A stretch of DNA of 64,000 nt from Ancylobacter sp. WKF20 (GCF_029760895.1 NZ_CP121679.1:620001-684000), one strand, 5' to 3'. Positions 8,649 through 17,953 are shown, counted from the first letter of the stretch. Notes: generated by a model not told the origin, from the sequence alone. Numbers and translations: made by a program.

Positions 8649-9779
8649 ATGCGCGCCGAGCTCGCTGCGAGCGTCGACGAAATCCGCGAAGCCGCCGTCC
8701 TGCTGCGGCAGCACATTGATTTCGACCGTTCCAAGGCCCGCCTCGCCGAGCTCAACGCGCTCGCCGAGGATCCGAACCTGTGGAACGACCCCGAGCGCGC
8801 GCAGAAGCTGATGCAGGAGCGCGGCACGCTGGAGGACGGACTCAATTCGCTGGAGCGGATCGAGCGGGAGCTCAATGACAATGTCGAGCTGATCGAACTC
8901 GGCGAGATGGAGGGCGACGAGGGCATCGTCGCCGAGGCCGCTGCGGCACTCGCCAAACTCAAGGCCGAGGTTGCGCGCCGCCAGCTCGAGGCGCTGCTGT
9001 CGGGCGAGGCGGACGCCAATGATAGCTATCTCGAAGTCCATGCCGGCGCCGGCGGCACCGACAGCCAGGATTGGGCGCTGATGCTGCTGCGCATGTACAC
9101 GCGCTGGGCGGAGCGGCGCGGCTTCAAGGTCGAGCTGATCGAAGAGTCGGCGGGTGAAACCGCGGGCCTGAAATCGGCGACCATTCTGGTCAAGGGCCAC
9201 AATGCCTATGGCTGGCTGAAGACTGAGAGCGGCGTGCATCGCCTGGTGCGCATCTCGCCCTTCGATTCGAACGCCCGGCGCCAGACCTCGTTCTCCTCCG
9301 TCGACGTCTACCCGGTCATCGACGACCGGATCGTCGTCGACATCAAGGAAAGCGACCTGCGCATCGACACGATGCGCTCGGGCGGCGCGGGCGGCCAGCA
9401 CGTGAACAAGACCGAATCGGCGGTGCGTTTCACCCATATCCCGACCGGCATCGCCGTCGTCGCGCAGGGCGATCGCTCGCAGCACAAGAACCGCGCGACG
9501 GCGTGGGAAATGCTCCGCGCCAAGCTCTACGAGATGGAGCTGAAGAAGCGCGAGGCGCAGGCCGCCGCCGATCAGGCCGCCAAGACCGATATCGGCTGGG
9601 GCCACCAGATCCGCTCCTATGTGCTCCAGCCCTACCAGCTGGTGAAGGATCTGCGCACCGGCGTCACCTCCGGCACCCCGCAAGAGGTGCTGGACGGCGA
9701 GCTCGATCCCTTCATGGAAGCGGCGCTGGCCCAGCGCGCCTATGGCGGTGGCCCGTCGAGCGTCGACGACGTCGACTGA
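8649..9779 (+). CDS. prfB: Peptide chain release factor 2
   Basis: Recognises UGA and UAA stop codons in the ribosomal A site and triggers peptide release. It has 376 residues from ATG 8649, with a helical domain 1 at about 1-110. The SPF tripeptide anticodon is at 203-205 (RISPFDS), which identifies RF2 rather than RF1. The GGQ loop is at 248-250 (GGAGGQHVN), where the Gln is normally N5-methylated by PrmC. Positions match E. coli RF2 (205-207 and 252) closely. There is no in-frame UGA near codon 25, so the programmed +1 frameshift that controls RF2 in many bacteria is absent. The frame is open 30 codons further upstream but without conservation. It converges with bcp. Confidence 0.97.
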   Translation: MRAELAASVDEIREAAVLLRQHIDFDRSKARLAELNALAEDPNLWNDPERAQKLMQERGTLEDGLNSLERIERELNDNVELIELGEMEGDEGIVAEAAAALAKLKAEVARRQLEALLSGEADANDSYLEVHAGAGGTDSQDWALMLLRMYTRWAERRGFKVELIEESAGETAGLKSATILVKGHNAYGWLKTESGVHRLVRISPFDSNARRQTSFSSVDVYPVIDDRIVVDIKESDLRIDTMRSGGAGGQHVNKTESAVRFTHIPTGIAVVAQGDRSQHKNRATAWEMLRAKLYEMELKKREAQAAADQAAKTDIGWGHQIRSYVLQPYQLVKDLRTGVTSGTPQEVLDGELDPFMEAALAQRAYGGGPSSVDDVD

Positions 9780-9838
9780 CAGGGCTCACCCAAGGCGGCG
9801 CGGCTTTCCGCGCGCCCTGGGGCTTCACGCGTGGCGCG

Positions 9839-10306
9839 TCAGAGCGCCTTGGCGGCCGCCAGAACCTCCTCGGCGTGGCCGGGGACCTTCACCTTCGGCC
9901 AGACCTGCGCGATCTTGCCGGCGGCGTCGATCAGCACAGTGGTGCGCTCGACGCCCATATACTTCTTGCCGTACATCGACTTCTCCGCCCACACGCCGTA
10001 AGCCTCGAGCATCGCGTGGTCCTCGTCGCCGGCGAGCGGGAAGGTAAGGCCCTCCTTGGCGCGGAATTTGGCGAGCGCCTTGTCGGGATCGGGCGAGACG
10101 CCGACCACCAGCGTGTCGACGGCATCGAACTCGGGCTTCAGGCGGTTGAAGTCATGCGCCTCGACCGTGCAGCCGGACGTGCCCGCCTTGGGGTAGAAAT
10201 ACAGCACGAGCTTGCGGCCGCGGCTACCGGCGAGGCTGACGGTCTCGCCCGTGTCGGCCACCAGGTTGAAGTCGGGAGCGGGGGTGCCGGGTGCGAGAGT
10301 CGTCAT
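9839..10306 (-). CDS. bcp: Bcp/PrxQ-type thiol peroxidase lacking the usual resolving Cys
   Basis: Reduces hydrogen peroxide and organic peroxides in the cytoplasm. It has 155 residues, standard for the family, with a thioredoxin fold throughout. The peroxidatic cysteine is Cys46 in PKAGTSGCTVEAH. The family usually has a second, resolving Cys five residues later (GCTxEAC), but here that position is His51, and Cys46 is the only cysteine in the protein. It should therefore work as a 1-Cys enzyme that needs an external thiol such as glutathione or thioredoxin. The gene is divergent from the AsmA-like gene across a 187-bp gap that contains a long stem-loop. Confidence 0.93.
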   Translation of the reverse strand: MTTLAPGTPAPDFNLVADTGETVSLAGSRGRKLVLYFYPKAGTSGCTVEAHDFNRLKPEFDAVDTLVVGVSPDPDKALAKFRAKEGLTFPLAGDEDHAMLEAYGVWAEKSMYGKKYMGVERTTVLIDAAGKIAQVWPKVKVPGHAEEVLAAAKAL

Positions 10307-10379
10307 CTGCCTTCCTTTCGTCAGCTTTTGCAGCGATGCCGCCCGTCATCGGATGTCGCGGCGGGTCGACCGTCCAGTG

Positions 10380-10426
10380 AACTTGTACGGATCCGCGTGG
10401 GAAGCGGATCGGACAGCCGACAAGTT
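10380..10426. repeat. Long imperfect inverted repeat in bcp/AsmA-like divergent promoter region
   Basis: The outer arms aacttgt (10380-10386) and acaagtt (10420-10426) match perfectly. Inner arms gatccgc (10390-10396) and gcggatc (10404-10410) match as well, around a 7-nt loop. It lies between two divergent genes, so it is either an operator or part of a structured leader. No regulator can be named. Confidence 0.5.
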
Positions 10427-10493
10427 ACCGACAGGATGTCGCGATAGAGCCGGGGCGCGGGCATTATACCGCGATTGGAGATTCGGGCGGTAG

Positions 10494-13400
10494 ATGGACG
10501 AAATCACCACGCGCAGGGAAGCCGCAGGCCGCACGGGGAGCAAACGCCCGCGCCTGCGCCGCATTCCCAAGGTCTGCGCGGTGCCGCCGTCGCGCCGGCG
10601 CCACCGTTGGGTGCGCGTCTGCGGCTGGTCGGCGGGGAGCGTCTGTGCGGGCGCCCTGCTCATGGCCGGGCTGGTCTACGCCCTGTTCCTGTTGGGCGTT
10701 CTCACCCTCGACATGGCGCGGCCCTATGTGGAGCGTGCGCTGGAGGCGCGCCTTGCGCCCGGACAGAGCGTGCAGATCGGCGCCATCACCGGCGATCGAG
10801 CTGTCGATGGAGGGATGGTGCTGCGGGCCAGCAACATCATCGTGCGCGATGCCGCTGGCGAGATCATCGCTACCGCCCCGCAGGCCGAGGTGGAGATGCA
10901 GGACACGCTCCTGCCCTGGCTGATGCGCCCGCAGCGGGTCGATCTGCTCGGCGTCACCGTCACCGTGCGCATCGACCAGCAAGGCACCGTCGCCATTTCC
11001 ACCGAAGGCGCCAAGCCGATCGAGGCGCCGTCGGTCGCCATGCCGGCGGCTCCCGCTTCCAGCCCCGCAGGTGAGCCGGCTCCCGCCATTGACGCGACGG
11101 CTGTCGTCAGCACCGGTCCGCTGCCGCTACGCCTTCCGGTGCTCGCCACGCTGGCACGCGGGTTCGACCGTGGCGGCCTCGATGGCGGCTCGCTGGATGA
11201 GATTGGCCTGAAAGACGGCACGCTCATCGTCCGCAGCGAGGCGAGCGGCCGGCAATGGACCTTTGACGACATTGATCTCAGCGTATCGCGGGCCGAGGCC
11301 GGGGGGATGGCCTTCGACATGAAGTCGGGCGGCACGGATGGGCCCTGGTCCGCCCGTGCCTTCATGGGCACGCTGGCGAATGGCAAGCGCACCGTCTCGC
11401 TGTCGGTCCGCGATCTCGCGCCGCGCGACCTGCTGATCGCGGCCGGTAAGGCGGCGGACGGCATTCATGCCACCTCGCCGCTGTCGGTGGATTTCTCCGC
11501 CGATATCGACACGGCCGGCACGGTGCTCGGCGCGCGCGGCAAGCTGCTCGCCGGCGCCGGCGAACTCCAGCTTGGCGCGGATGCCGCCGGGCGCATGGTA
11601 ATCGACGAGGCGGCGCTGGCCTTCCATCTGGATGGCGCGCAGAAGCAGATCGTGCTGGACGACCTCACCGCGCAGGCCGGGCCGTTCGGCATGAGCCTTG
11701 CGGCGAGCATCACGCCGCCCGAGACCAGCGACGGCATCTGGCGCGCGCAGATCAGCCAGGCCAAGGCCAGCTTCGCCGGTGGCGGTGCCGGCGGCGAGAA
11801 GGAGCCGCCCTTCATCCTCGACAATGTGCAACTCGCCCTGTCCTTCGACGTGGCGAAGAAGCTGGTCGCCATCGACAAGGGTGTGCTGCGCGGACCCAAG
11901 GGCGGGATCGATCTTGGCGGCAGCCTCGATCTCGGCGGCGCCGAACCGGCGCTGGGCCTCAATATGGTGGCGACGCCGATGTCCGCCTTGTCGTTGAAGC
12001 GGCTATGGCCGGTGGTCGCCGCGCCGGATGTGCGCAAATGGGTGTATGAGAACCTCGTGTCCGGCGACGTACTGTCCGCCTCGATCTCCTTCCTCGCCCC
12101 GCTCTCGTCCATCGGCAACAAGGACAACCCGCTCCCCGACAATGGCATGAGCATCGCCATCACGGGCAACAACGCCGTGTTCAAGGCGGTGCCCAACATG
12201 CCGCTGGTGCGTGGGGCGGACATCACGGTCCACGCTTCCGGGCAAGCCGCGCAGGTGACGGCGACCAACGCCTATATGGAGAGCCCCACCGGCCGCCGCG
12301 TGACCATCGCCCAGGGCGTGTTCGACGTGCCCAAAACGGTGATGGAGAAGCCGGCCGCCAAGGTGCAGTTCTCGCTCGACGGCCCGGCCGCCGCCGCGGT
12401 GGAACTGGCGAACCTCTCGCCGCTCTACGTCCCGGCCGAGGAGAGGCTCGATCCGGCCACCATCCAGGGCACGATCTCCAGCACGGTGCAGGTGAATGTC
12501 CGCCTGTCCGAGAAGATCACGCCGGCCGATGTCGACTATGCCTTCGACGCGACGCTGACCGATTTCGGCGCCGAGAAGGTCGTCATGGACCAGAAGCTCG
12601 AGGGCGGAACCGTCAAGGTGTTCGTCACGCCGGCGCAGACGGTGCTGCGCGGCGATGGCAAGATCGGCGGGGCGCCCACGAGCTTTGAGTATTCCCGCCC
12701 CAGTCAGGGCGACGCGACCTTCAGCCTCGCGGCCAATCTCGACGATGCCTCGCGCAAGCGGCTGGACCTCGATCTCGGCGGCCTGTCGGGCACGGTGGGG
12801 GTGAAGCTGTCCGGCACCATCGGCGCCAAGAGCAAGTCGGTGGATGTCGATCTCGATCTCACCGGCGCGCGCCTCGCCGAACTGGTGCCCGGCTGGTCGA
12901 AGCCCGCTGGTAAGGCGGCGCGGCTCACCGCCAAGGCGACGCTGACCGCGCGCGGCACCCGGCTCGACGACCTCGTGGTGACCGGCCAGGGCGTCAGTAT
13001 TCGCGGCACGGTAGAGCTTGATTCCAAGGCGGCCTTCATCAGCGCCAACCTGCCGACCTTCCAGCTCTCCGATGGCGACAAGGCCAGCGTGAAGGCCGAA
13101 AGCGCGGACGGGGCGATGAAGATCACCGTGCGCGGCGAGGTGATCGAGGCCCGCGCCTTCCTCAAGAGCCTGATGGAGGCGCCGGTCGCCGGCCGCCAGA
13201 ATGAGAAGCCGGCCGATGTCGATCTCGACGTCAATCTCGGTGTCGTCGTTGGCAATAATGGCGAGACCATGCGGCAGGCTGTGCTCAAGCTCTCGCGGCG
13301 CAATGGCGACCTGCGCGCCTTCTCGCTCGGGGGGCTCGTCGGCCGCGAAGGCGGCGTGAATGGCGAACTCGTGGCGCGCGACCGTGGCCGCCCGCTACTA

Positions 13401-14018
13401 CGCGTCACCACCAATGACGCCGGCGCGTTGCTGCGCTTCATCAATCTTTACCCGCGCATCTATGGCGGCGATTTGTGGATCGAGGTCGACGCGCCGCGCG
13501 GCGACGGCGCCGCCCAAGCGGGCGTCATCAATATGCGCGACTTCATCATTCGCGGTGAATCCGGCCTCGACCGGCTGATCGCCGCTGCCCCCGCCGCGCA
13601 GCGCGACGGCAAGCTGACGCCCGGCGGCGCCATCGTGTTCCGCAAGCTGCAGGTCGATTTCGTGCGCACGGCCGAGGTGCTCGACATCAAGGATGGCGCG
13701 ATCTGGGGGCCGTCCATCGGCTCGACCTTCGACGGCAACATGGACTTCGCGGCCGACCGTATGGCCATCCGGGGCACCTATGTGCCGGCCTATGGGCTGA
13801 ACAATCTGTTCAGCCGCGTGCCGGTGCTCGGCTTCTTCCTCGGTGGCGGCCCGAATGAGGGGCTGGTCGGCGTCACCTATGAGATTGTCGGTCCGCTCTC
13901 CGGCCCGACGCTGCGGCTCAATCCGATTTCCGCCGTCGCGCCCGGCTTCCTGCGCAAGATCTTCGAGTACCGCCAGGCGCCGGACCCGACCCCGCCGGCG
14001 GTGATTCCGTCGCGGTAG
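10494..14018 (+). CDS. AsmA/YhdP-like envelope protein (DUF3971 / AsmA C-terminal)
   Basis: It has 1174 residues. An Arg-rich N-terminal cytoplasmic tail (about 1-43) is followed by one membrane anchor (about 45-68) and a very long beta-rich periplasmic part made of repeated short strands. DUF3971-type sequence occupies roughly 100-700, and the C-terminal third, with long GxVxGxL/DGxM-type strands, ends like the AsmA_2 family. Proteins of this class (YhdP, TamB, YdbH) form bridge-like hydrophobic grooves and are proposed to carry phospholipid from inner to outer membrane. A Pro/Ala-rich linker occurs near 185-205. It is monocistronic, followed by a palindromic repeat and the convergent tyrS. 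I assign it to the superfamily with good confidence, not to one named member. Confidence 0.85.
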   Translation: MDEITTRREAAGRTGSKRPRLRRIPKVCAVPPSRRRHRWVRVCGWSAGSVCAGALLMAGLVYALFLLGVLTLDMARPYVERALEARLAPGQSVQIGAITGDRAVDGGMVLRASNIIVRDAAGEIIATAPQAEVEMQDTLLPWLMRPQRVDLLGVTVTVRIDQQGTVAISTEGAKPIEAPSVAMPAAPASSPAGEPAPAIDATAVVSTGPLPLRLPVLATLARGFDRGGLDGGSLDEIGLKDGTLIVRSEASGRQWTFDDIDLSVSRAEAGGMAFDMKSGGTDGPWSARAFMGTLANGKRTVSLSVRDLAPRDLLIAAGKAADGIHATSPLSVDFSADIDTAGTVLGARGKLLAGAGELQLGADAAGRMVIDEAALAFHLDGAQKQIVLDDLTAQAGPFGMSLAASITPPETSDGIWRAQISQAKASFAGGGAGGEKEPPFILDNVQLALSFDVAKKLVAIDKGVLRGPKGGIDLGGSLDLGGAEPALGLNMVATPMSALSLKRLWPVVAAPDVRKWVYENLVSGDVLSASISFLAPLSSIGNKDNPLPDNGMSIAITGNNAVFKAVPNMPLVRGADITVHASGQAAQVTATNAYMESPTGRRVTIAQGVFDVPKTVMEKPAAKVQFSLDGPAAAAVELANLSPLYVPAEERLDPATIQGTISSTVQVNVRLSEKITPADVDYAFDATLTDFGAEKVVMDQKLEGGTVKVFVTPAQTVLRGDGKIGGAPTSFEYSRPSQGDATFSLAANLDDASRKRLDLDLGGLSGTVGVKLSGTIGAKSKSVDVDLDLTGARLAELVPGWSKPAGKAARLTAKATLTARGTRLDDLVVTGQGVSIRGTVELDSKAAFISANLPTFQLSDGDKASVKAESADGAMKITVRGEVIEARAFLKSLMEAPVAGRQNEKPADVDLDVNLGVVVGNNGETMRQAVLKLSRRNGDLRAFSLGGLVGREGGVNGELVARDRGRPLLRVTTNDAGALLRFINLYPRIYGGDLWIEVDAPRGDGAAQAGVINMRDFIIRGESGLDRLIAAAPAAQRDGKLTPGGAIVFRKLQVDFVRTAEVLDIKDGAIWGPSIGSTFDGNMDFAADRMAIRGTYVPAYGLNNLFSRVPVLGFFLGGGPNEGLVGVTYEIVGPLSGPTLRLNPISAVAPGFLRKIFEYRQAPDPTPPAVIPSR

Positions 14019-14044
14019 CTCGTTCCGGCAGCCCTGATCGTGAC

Positions 14045-14136
14045 GCGTCATCCCGGCCGTAGCGAAGCGGAGAGCCGGGATCGCTGTTGAAGGGGACACG
14101 ATCCCGGATCGGCCTTGCGGCCGTCCGGGATGACGC
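14045..14136. repeat. Extragenic palindromic repeat, copy 1
   Basis: A 92-bp element with perfect 12-bp inverted ends: gcgtcatcccgg at 14045-14056 and ccgggatgacgc at 14125-14136. Inside are two hairpin units, each built from atcccgg/ccgggat arms. It lies in the convergent gap between the AsmA-like gene and tyrS, where it may also act as a transcription barrier. Related copies are at 21074, 23278, 32912 and 50620. Confidence 0.85.
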
Positions 14137-14145
14137 CACCTCGCC

Positions 14146-15402
14146 TCAGACCGGCTTCAGCAGGACGTGCTTCTTCTTGCCGAAGGACAGCTTGATGACG
14201 CCTTCGGGCGAGAGGTCGCGTGCGGTCAGCACCGCCTTGTCGTCGGTGACGGTCGCGTCGTTCACCTTCAGCCCGCCGCCCTTCACCTGCCGGCGCGCCT
14301 CGCCATTGGAGGCGACGAGACCAGCCTTTTCCGCGAAGGCGGCGAGCACGCCGATGCCCGCTTCCAGCTCGGCGGCCGGCACTTCGACCGTCGGCAGGTC
14401 TTCGGAAATGGCGCCTTCCTCGAAGGTCTTGCGCGCCGTCTCGGCCGCCGCATCCGCCGCCGCGCGACCGTGCAGCATGGCCGTCACCTCGGTGGCGAGG
14501 ATCTTCTTGACCTCGTTGATCTCCGAGCCGCCCACGGCCGAGAGCCGGGCGATCTCGGCCATCGGCAGGGTGGTGTAGAGCTTGAGGAAGCGCGAGACGT
14601 CCGCATCCTCGGTGTTGCGCCAGTACTGCCAGAACTCATAGGGGCCGAGCATGTCGGCGTTCAGCCACACCGCTCCGTTCACCGACTTGCCCATCTTGGA
14701 GCCAGAGGCGGTGGTGAGCAGCGGCGAGGTCAGCGCGTAGAGCTGCTTGGTGCCCATGCGGTGGCCGAGGTCGATGCCGTTGACGATGTTGCCCCATTGG
14801 TCGGAGCCGCCCATCTGCAGCCGGCAGTCGTAACGCTGGGCCAGCTCGACGAAGTCATAGGCCTGCAGGATCATGTAGTTGAATTCGAGGAAGGAGAGCG
14901 ATTGCTCGCGCTCCAGCCGCGTCTTCACGCTGTCGAAGGACAGCATGCGGTTGACCGAGAAATGCCGGCCGACATCACGCAGGAATTCGAGGTAGTTCAG
15001 CCCGCGCAGCCATTCGGCGTTGTTGACCATCAGCGCGCCGGTCGGGCCCTCGCCATAGGTGAGGTAGTTGGAGAAGACGCGCTTGATCGAGGCGATGTTG
15101 TCCTCGATCGTGTCCACCGTCATGAGCTTGCGGGCCTCCTCCTTGAAGGAGGGGTCGCCCACCATGCCGGTGCCGCCGCCCATCAGCGAGAGCGGGCGAT
15201 GGCCGGTCGCCTGCATCCAGTGCAGCATCATGATCTGGATGAGGCCGCCCGCATGCAGGCTTGGCGCCGTCGGGTCGAAGCCGATATAGGCGGTGACGGT
15301 TTCCGTCGCGAAGAGAGCGTCGAGCCCCGCCTCATCCGATATCTGGTGGATGAAGCCGCGCTCATCGAGGGTGCGGAGGAAATCGGATCGGAACTTGCTC
15401 AT
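14146..15402 (-). CDS. tyrS: Tyrosyl-tRNA synthetase
   Basis: Charges tRNA-Tyr with tyrosine. It has 418 residues, typical of the TyrRS type with a C-terminal S4 domain. The class I signature is seen as [10 protein letters not shown] (HIGH-like) near residues 45-54. Tyrosine-binding and dimer motifs include [20 protein letters not shown], and the KMSKS loop is present as KMGKS. The S4-like RNA-binding end contains [16 protein letters not shown], and the protein stops shortly after LSFGKKKH. The start at 15402 follows a ggccgaag purine stretch. It is divergent from anmK (86 bp), a common neighbour in alphaproteobacteria. Confidence 0.97.
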   Translation of the reverse strand: MSKFRSDFLRTLDERGFIHQISDEAGLDALFATETVTAYIGFDPTAPSLHAGGLIQIMMLHWMQATGHRPLSLMGGGTGMVGDPSFKEEARKLMTVDTIEDNIASIKRVFSNYLTYGEGPTGALMVNNAEWLRGLNYLEFLRDVGRHFSVNRMLSFDSVKTRLEREQSLSFLEFNYMILQAYDFVELAQRYDCRLQMGGSDQWGNIVNGIDLGHRMGTKQLYALTSPLLTTASGSKMGKSVNGAVWLNADMLGPYEFWQYWRNTEDADVSRFLKLYTTLPMAEIARLSAVGGSEINEVKKILATEVTAMLHGRAAADAAAETARKTFEEGAISEDLPTVEVPAAELEAGIGVLAAFAEKAGLVASNGEARRQVKGGGLKVNDATVTDDKAVLTARDLSPEGVIKLSFGKKKHVLLKPV

Positions 15403-15488
15403 CTTCGGCCTGCCGGCATCAACGCGATCTTAGGAACGGGCGGGTGATTTAACAGCTTCGCGCAGCGAAAGCACCCCGAGGGAAGCAT

Positions 15489-16643
15489 ATGGATCGGCCG
15501 TTGAAAGCGATCGGGCTGATGAGCGGCACCTCGCTCGACGGGATCGACGTGGCGCTGATCGAAACCGACGGCGAGAACGTCGACTTGCTCGGGCCGGGGC
15601 GAACCTACCCTTACGAGCCGGAGATTCGCGACCTGCTGTTCCGCGCGCTCGCGGATGCGCGGGAGATGACGGACCGCGATTCCCGGCCGGGTATTCTCGC
15701 GCGGGCCGAGCGGCTGTCGACCGAGCGCCACAAGGAGGCGCTCGCCAGCTTCTTCAAGGAATTCCCCGCCTACCGGGATGTCGACGTCATCGGCTATCAC
15801 GGCCAGACGGTGCTGCATCGGCCGGAGAACCGGCTAACGGTGCAGCTCGGTGACGGTCCCGCGCTGGCGCGGGCGGTGCAGACGATGACGACCGGCGCGG
15901 GAGCGACGCTGGTCTATGACCTGCGCGCCGCCGATGTCGCGGCGGGCGGGCAGGGGGCCCCGCTGGTGCCGGTCTATCACCGGGCGCTCGCGCGCGGGCT
16001 CGGGCCGCCCAAGCCCTTGCTGGTGCTCAATCTCGGCGGGGTGGCCAACGTCACCTTTATCGAGGGCATGCGCGATCCGATCGCCTGCGACACCGGCCCG
16101 GCCAATGCGCTGATCGACGATTTCATCAAGGCCCGCACCGACCTGCCCTTCGATGAGGACGGCGTCATCGCCGGCTGGGGACGTGTGGACGAGGAAGCGG
16201 TGGCGCGCTTAATGGCGCACCCGTTCTTTCACCGGCCGCCGCCGAAGTCGCTGGACCGCAATGATTTCCGTGCCTGGGTCAATGAGCATGGCGGTCTCGA
16301 CGCGATGAGCACGGCAGATGGGGCGGCGACGCTCACCGCGCTGAGCGCCGAAGCCTGCCGCGCGGTGCTGCCGTTCCTGCCGGCACGACCCACTCGCCTC
16401 ATCGTTGCCGGCGGCGGGGCACATAATCCCACGCTTCTGGCCATGCTCAGATCCAGGCTGGCGATGGAGGTGGTGAGCGCGGAGACCGTCGGCTGGTCGG
16501 TCGACGCGCTGGAGGCGCAGGCTTTCGCCTTTCTGGCGGTGCGGGCGCTGAAGGGCCTGCCGCTGAGTTTCCCCACGACGACCGGTGTGCCGCAGGCGTT
16601 GACCGGCGGGGTGGTGCTGGCGCCCCCGGTACAGCAAAACTGA
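15489..16643 (+). CDS. anmK: Anhydro-N-acetylmuramic acid kinase
   Basis: Phosphorylates and opens 1,6-anhydro-MurNAc released from peptidoglycan, giving MurNAc-6-phosphate for murein recycling. It has 384 residues and the sugar-kinase/ASKHA fold. The N-terminal phosphate loop reads GLMSGTSLDGID at residues 9-20. The central region has YHGQTVLHRP and the ATP/sugar region CDTGPANALIDDF. The C-terminal phosphate-2 region has RLIVAGGGAHNPTL. Together with the nearby amidase and PBP1a it makes this end of the window rich in cell-wall genes, although it is not in the same operon. Confidence 0.95.
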   Translation: MDRPLKAIGLMSGTSLDGIDVALIETDGENVDLLGPGRTYPYEPEIRDLLFRALADAREMTDRDSRPGILARAERLSTERHKEALASFFKEFPAYRDVDVIGYHGQTVLHRPENRLTVQLGDGPALARAVQTMTTGAGATLVYDLRAADVAAGGQGAPLVPVYHRALARGLGPPKPLLVLNLGGVANVTFIEGMRDPIACDTGPANALIDDFIKARTDLPFDEDGVIAGWGRVDEEAVARLMAHPFFHRPPPKSLDRNDFRAWVNEHGGLDAMSTADGAATLTALSAEACRAVLPFLPARPTRLIVAGGGAHNPTLLAMLRSRLAMEVVSAETVGWSVDALEAQAFAFLAVRALKGLPLSFPTTTGVPQALTGGVVLAPPVQQN

Positions 16644-16663
16644 ATCTCTTATTCAGAAAATCT

Positions 16664-16692
16664 GAATACGACACCGAATTGTCGCAGTATTC
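16664..16692. other. Bulged stem-loop downstream of anmK
   Basis: gaatacgaca (16664-16673) pairs with tgtc (16680-16683) and gtattc (16687-16692), a 10-bp stem with a 3-nt bulge and a 6-nt loop. A second small palindrome, attcag/ctgaat at 16651-16667, overlaps it. The area is A+T-rich compared with its surroundings and lies about 140 bp before a small secreted-protein gene. It could be an operator or end-of-transcript structure; no T-tract follows. Confidence 0.4.
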
Positions 16693-16831
16693 CTTAAACG
16701 CAATGGTGCGATGCGCAAACGTATGATGCGGCGCACAATATTTTGCGTATCTTGAGGGCTCCCGGAAGTCCGGCTCGCCAGGCAGGCAGCTTCTGATCAA
16801 AACGCCTGGACAGAAACTTGGAGCAATCGAG

Positions 16832-17197
16832 ATGCGCAGTCTTTCGCGTGATATCCTCCCCCTGGCCGTCGCCGCGGGCCTCGTCGCGGTCGCCGTCATC
16901 GCCCCTGTCCGCGCCGCCGAAAAGGGTGGTCTGCGTCCGGCTACCGCCCAGACGATCAATATCGGCTATGTGCGCGGCGTCGCCTATTACACGCCGCAGT
17001 CCGACGGCTACCATGTCGTGGCGACGCTGAGCGTGGGCGGCGGTGCGCCGATCCGTGTCGGTGCCACCCTTCAGCCGGAGCAGGCCGTCAGCTTCTCCGT
17101 TCCCGGTGCGGAAGGCGCGACCGCCAGCCTCGTCGAGATCGCCCGTCGTGGTGACGAACTGGTCGTGAGCAACCCGTCGCGGCTCGTGCTGAACTGA
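16832..17197 (+). CDS. Small secreted protein of unknown function
   Basis: It has 121 residues. A signal peptide is clear: MRSLSR, then a hydrophobic stretch at about 9-25, and an AxA site at VRAAEKG near residue 29. The mature part of about 92 residues is beta-rich with no cysteine: YVRGVAYYTPQSDGYHVVATLSV, then IRVGATLQPEQAVSFSVPG and VSNPSRLVLN. I do not recognise the family; the spacing suggests a small beta-sandwich exported to the periplasm. It is flanked by an A+T-rich promoter-like region upstream and a strong terminator downstream, so it appears monocistronic. It is probably real because of the signal peptide, codon use and its own terminator. Confidence 0.75.
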   Translation: MRSLSRDILPLAVAAGLVAVAVIAPVRAAEKGGLRPATAQTINIGYVRGVAYYTPQSDGYHVVATLSVGGGAPIRVGATLQPEQAVSFSVPGAEGATASLVEIARRGDELVVSNPSRLVLN

Positions 17198-17243
17198 TCG
17201 GCTGGCCGGCACTGCCGGCCGCCTTCCTGAACCTGCCCAATAA

Positions 17244-17270
17244 AAAAGCCCGGCCGTGAGCCGGGCTTTT
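17244..17270. terminator. Bidirectional rho-independent terminator
   Basis: Perfect 11-bp stem aaaagcccggc/gccgggctttt (17244-17254 and 17260-17270), 5-nt loop, with A and T tracts on the two sides. It ends both the small secreted-protein gene and the convergent hydrolase gene. Confidence 0.9.
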
Positions 17271-17287
17271 GCGTTTTAGGTGCGCGC

Positions 17288-17953
17288 TCAGGCGGCGCTG
17301 GTCTTCTTCGCCGTGTCGGGCAGGCGCTTGTCGAGATAGGTGCCGACAACCTCCATGAGGTCTTCGGTCTTGCCATCGAAGAAGTGGTTGGCGTCCGCCA
17401 CCGTCTGCTGCTCGATGACGATGCCCTTCTGCGTCTTCAGCTTCTCGACGAGGCCGGTCACCGCCGAGAACGGCACCACGGCATCCTTGTCGCCATGGAC
17501 GAACAAGCCCGAGGACGGGCAGGGCGCCAGGAACGAGAAGTCATAGAGGTTCGCCGGGGCGGCGATGGAGATGAAGCCCTCGACCTCCGGGCGGCGCATC
17601 AGCAACTGCATGCCGATCCAGGCGCCGAAGGAAAAGCCGGCGATCCAGCACGCCCGCGCGTCCGGGTTGATCGACTGCGCCCAGTCGAGCGCGGCGGCCG
17701 CATCGGCGAGCTCGCCCTGGCCGTGGTCGAACGAGCCCTGGCTGCGCCCGACGCCGCGGAAATTGAAGCGCAGCGTGGAGAAGCCCCGGTTCACGAACTG
17801 GTAATAGAGGTTGTAGACGACCGGGTTGTTCATCGTGCCCCCGAACTGCGGGTGCGGGTGCAGGATGATGGCGATCGGCGCGTGACGTGTCTTGGCCGGC
17901 TGGTAACGGCCTTCCAGCCGCCCCTTCTCGCCGGTGAAGATGACCTCGGGCAT
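17288..17953 (-). CDS. Alpha/beta hydrolase (dienelactone hydrolase-like)
   Basis: It has 221 residues from ATG 17953 (MPEVIFTGEKGRLEGRY), the usual length of this group. The oxyanion-loop motif reads ILHPHPQFGGTMNNPVV, then FNFRGVGRSQG, and the nucleophile elbow is GFSFGAW (GxSxG). The acid lies in VHGDKDAVVPF and the catalytic His in DANHFFDG. Proteins with the HPHPxxGGxMxNxVV signature form a widespread bacterial group of small cytosolic hydrolases of unknown substrate. An upstream ATG at 18046 would add 31 residues without similarity. The gene is divergent from the suf operon. Confidence 0.88.
   Translation of the reverse strand: MPEVIFTGEKGRLEGRYQPAKTRHAPIAIILHPHPQFGGTMNNPVVYNLYYQFVNRGFSTLRFNFRGVGRSQGSFDHGQGELADAAAALDWAQSINPDARACWIAGFSFGAWIGMQLLMRRPEVEGFISIAAPANLYDFSFLAPCPSSGLFVHGDKDAVVPFSAVTGLVEKLKTQKGIVIEQQTVADANHFFDGKTEDLMEVVGTYLDKRLPDTAKKTSAA

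Noticed and set aside
14167..15447. 426-codon open frame opposite tyrS, and similar ones opposite parE (30279-31631) and phaC (33206-34366)
   Set aside because: All mirror well-defined genes, lack recognisable domains and show shadow-frame composition.
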